Assembly (NCBI GenBank): GCA_051453625.1
Contig: JBOZIK010000001.1
Location: 62,589,873-62,634,146, forward strand
Direction: 5' to 3'
DNA: 44,274 nucleotides
DNA from: Welwitschia mirabilis
Lineage: Eukaryota; Gnetophyta; Gnetopsida; Welwitschiales
Shown: piece after piece, positions 43,740 to 44,274 of the stretch
Layout: every line of letters starts with the position of its first letter
Position numbering within the stretch: position 1 is the first letter of the stretch
Notes under the pieces: generated by a model
Told to the model about the DNA's origin: nothing
The model's database searches: none
Seen by the model: the letters and a program-made list of their open reading frames with translations, nothing else
Position numbers and translations under genes: made by a program

Positions 43740-44090
43740 CACTTCATTAATCCGGTTCTTGTATATATGATATAGTAGATTATTGCATAGAAAGCTCTAC
43801 CTAGAAGTAAAGGATATCCACCATGGTGCTTAACTTCTAAAACAACTACATCAATGGGGTAGAAAGATTTTTCTATCTAAATGACCAAATCCTTAATCAC
43901 ACCTAACTTTTTATTCACAGAAGTATTGACTAACTCTAAGATAATGCATGTATGTTCTACTCTTTCTTTCAAACTAAGACATTAACAAATGTGTAAGGGC
44001 ATAATTTTGACATTAGCTCCAATATATATCAAGGCTTTCTTTATTCTACAGTTTCCCTCTAAAGAAATACTCATGGTTGTGTCCCTAGAT
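43740..44090 (-). pseudogene. aspartic protease domain, Ty3/gypsy (active site lost)
   Basis: The minus strand reads KALIYIGANVKIMPLHIC (44,036-43,986). It matches the Athila/Tat protease start 'ALxDLGASxNLMPLSxx', but tyrosine stands at the catalytic aspartate (codon 44,026-44,024). After a stop, KLGVIKDLVIQIEKSFYPID, VVVLEVKH and YPLLLGRAFYA follow. They match 'RPRGVVEDVLVKVDKFIFPxDFVVLDM' and 'xPLILGRPFLAT'. The protease would cleave the gag-pol polyprotein. Order and spacing fit, but the active site is gone. Confidence 0.82.
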
Positions 44091-44274
44091 CTTTAAACTT
44101 TGGACATTTTTGGCATACTGAGTTACTAAAGGATTGAGCTAGAAAGGCTTTACTAGGGATGATTCATTTTTATTTTCTTCTTATTAAGTATTTCCATAGC
44201 TTAGAATACCTTGGATTTCCTTGCAAAAGTGTTTAAAATGGTAAGTTGATGCTCACATTTTACATTAAGAATTT

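Larger units (their letters stand above)
40300..44274 (-). mobile_element. Athila/Tat-like Ty3/gypsy pol region, continuing off the right edge
   Basis: Reading the minus strand from the window edge gives protease, RT, RNase H and integrase in the canonical Ty3/gypsy order, all with Athila/Tat-type wording. Nearly the whole pol is represented, unlike the copy at 1.7-5.5 kb. It carries stops, frameshifts and active-site losses. An LTR-like block follows at 40,290. Gag would lie beyond 44,274. Confidence 0.88.

Overview
The window is AT-rich eukaryotic nuclear DNA and reads as plant. It holds Athila/Tat-type Ty3/gypsy and Ty1/copia retrotransposon remnants, a plant-type 'putative plant transposon' ORF, and one intron-bearing host gene fragment. 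Gene density is very low and old, decayed, nested retroelements dominate, as in a large plant genome. A gymnosperm is a reasonable guess, partly because the LINE found here resembles elements I associate with gymnosperms, but the sequence does not prove it. Eleven N-runs interrupt the assembly. I see no tRNA, rRNA or CRISPR array.

Layout. (1) 1-6.2 kb: a minus-strand Athila/Tat-like element. It has a candidate 5' LTR from 5,477 upward, a tRNA-Asp-type primer site at 5,456-5,473, a leader with three 74-bp repeats, gag, then RT and integrase remnants joined by large internal deletions. (2) 6.7-7.3 kb: a copia RNase H remnant split by a 283-bp insertion. (3) 8.4-10.0 kb: the only convincing host gene, a long 3'-terminal coding exon (about 530 codons) of a probable nuclear protein that I cannot name. 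(4) 12.6-20.1 kb: unit A, a copia element (LTR, gag, integrase, start of RT) whose remaining RT/RNase H is replaced by a complete-length but decayed LINE, followed by the second LTR. (5) 21.2-22.0 kb: an AT-rich tandem repeat of about 220 bp. (6) 22.0-29.6 kb: unit B, a second direct copy of the same copia-LINE chimera, starting and ending inside its LTRs. (7) 32.7-38.9 kb: two minus-strand copies of a decayed plant-transposon ORF. (8) 39.0-40.3 kb: two direct LTR-like repeats. (9) 40.4-44.3 kb: an Athila/Tat-like pol on the minus strand (protease, RT, RNase H, integrase), continuing off the window.

How the parts relate. Nothing here looks like an operon or a living multi-gene system; most coding matter is pseudogenic. 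The most notable structure is the copia-LINE chimera present twice in direct orientation with the same internal junction. By eye the two 5' LTRs resemble each other more than they resemble the 3' LTRs, and likewise for the 3' LTRs, so the pair probably arose by duplication of an already old chimera rather than by two fresh insertions. Catalytic residues are lost in several modules: aspartate-to-asparagine in the LINE RT of both units and twice in the integrase at 41 kb, and aspartate-to-tyrosine in the protease at 44 kb. The Asp-to-Asn changes fit methylcytosine decay.
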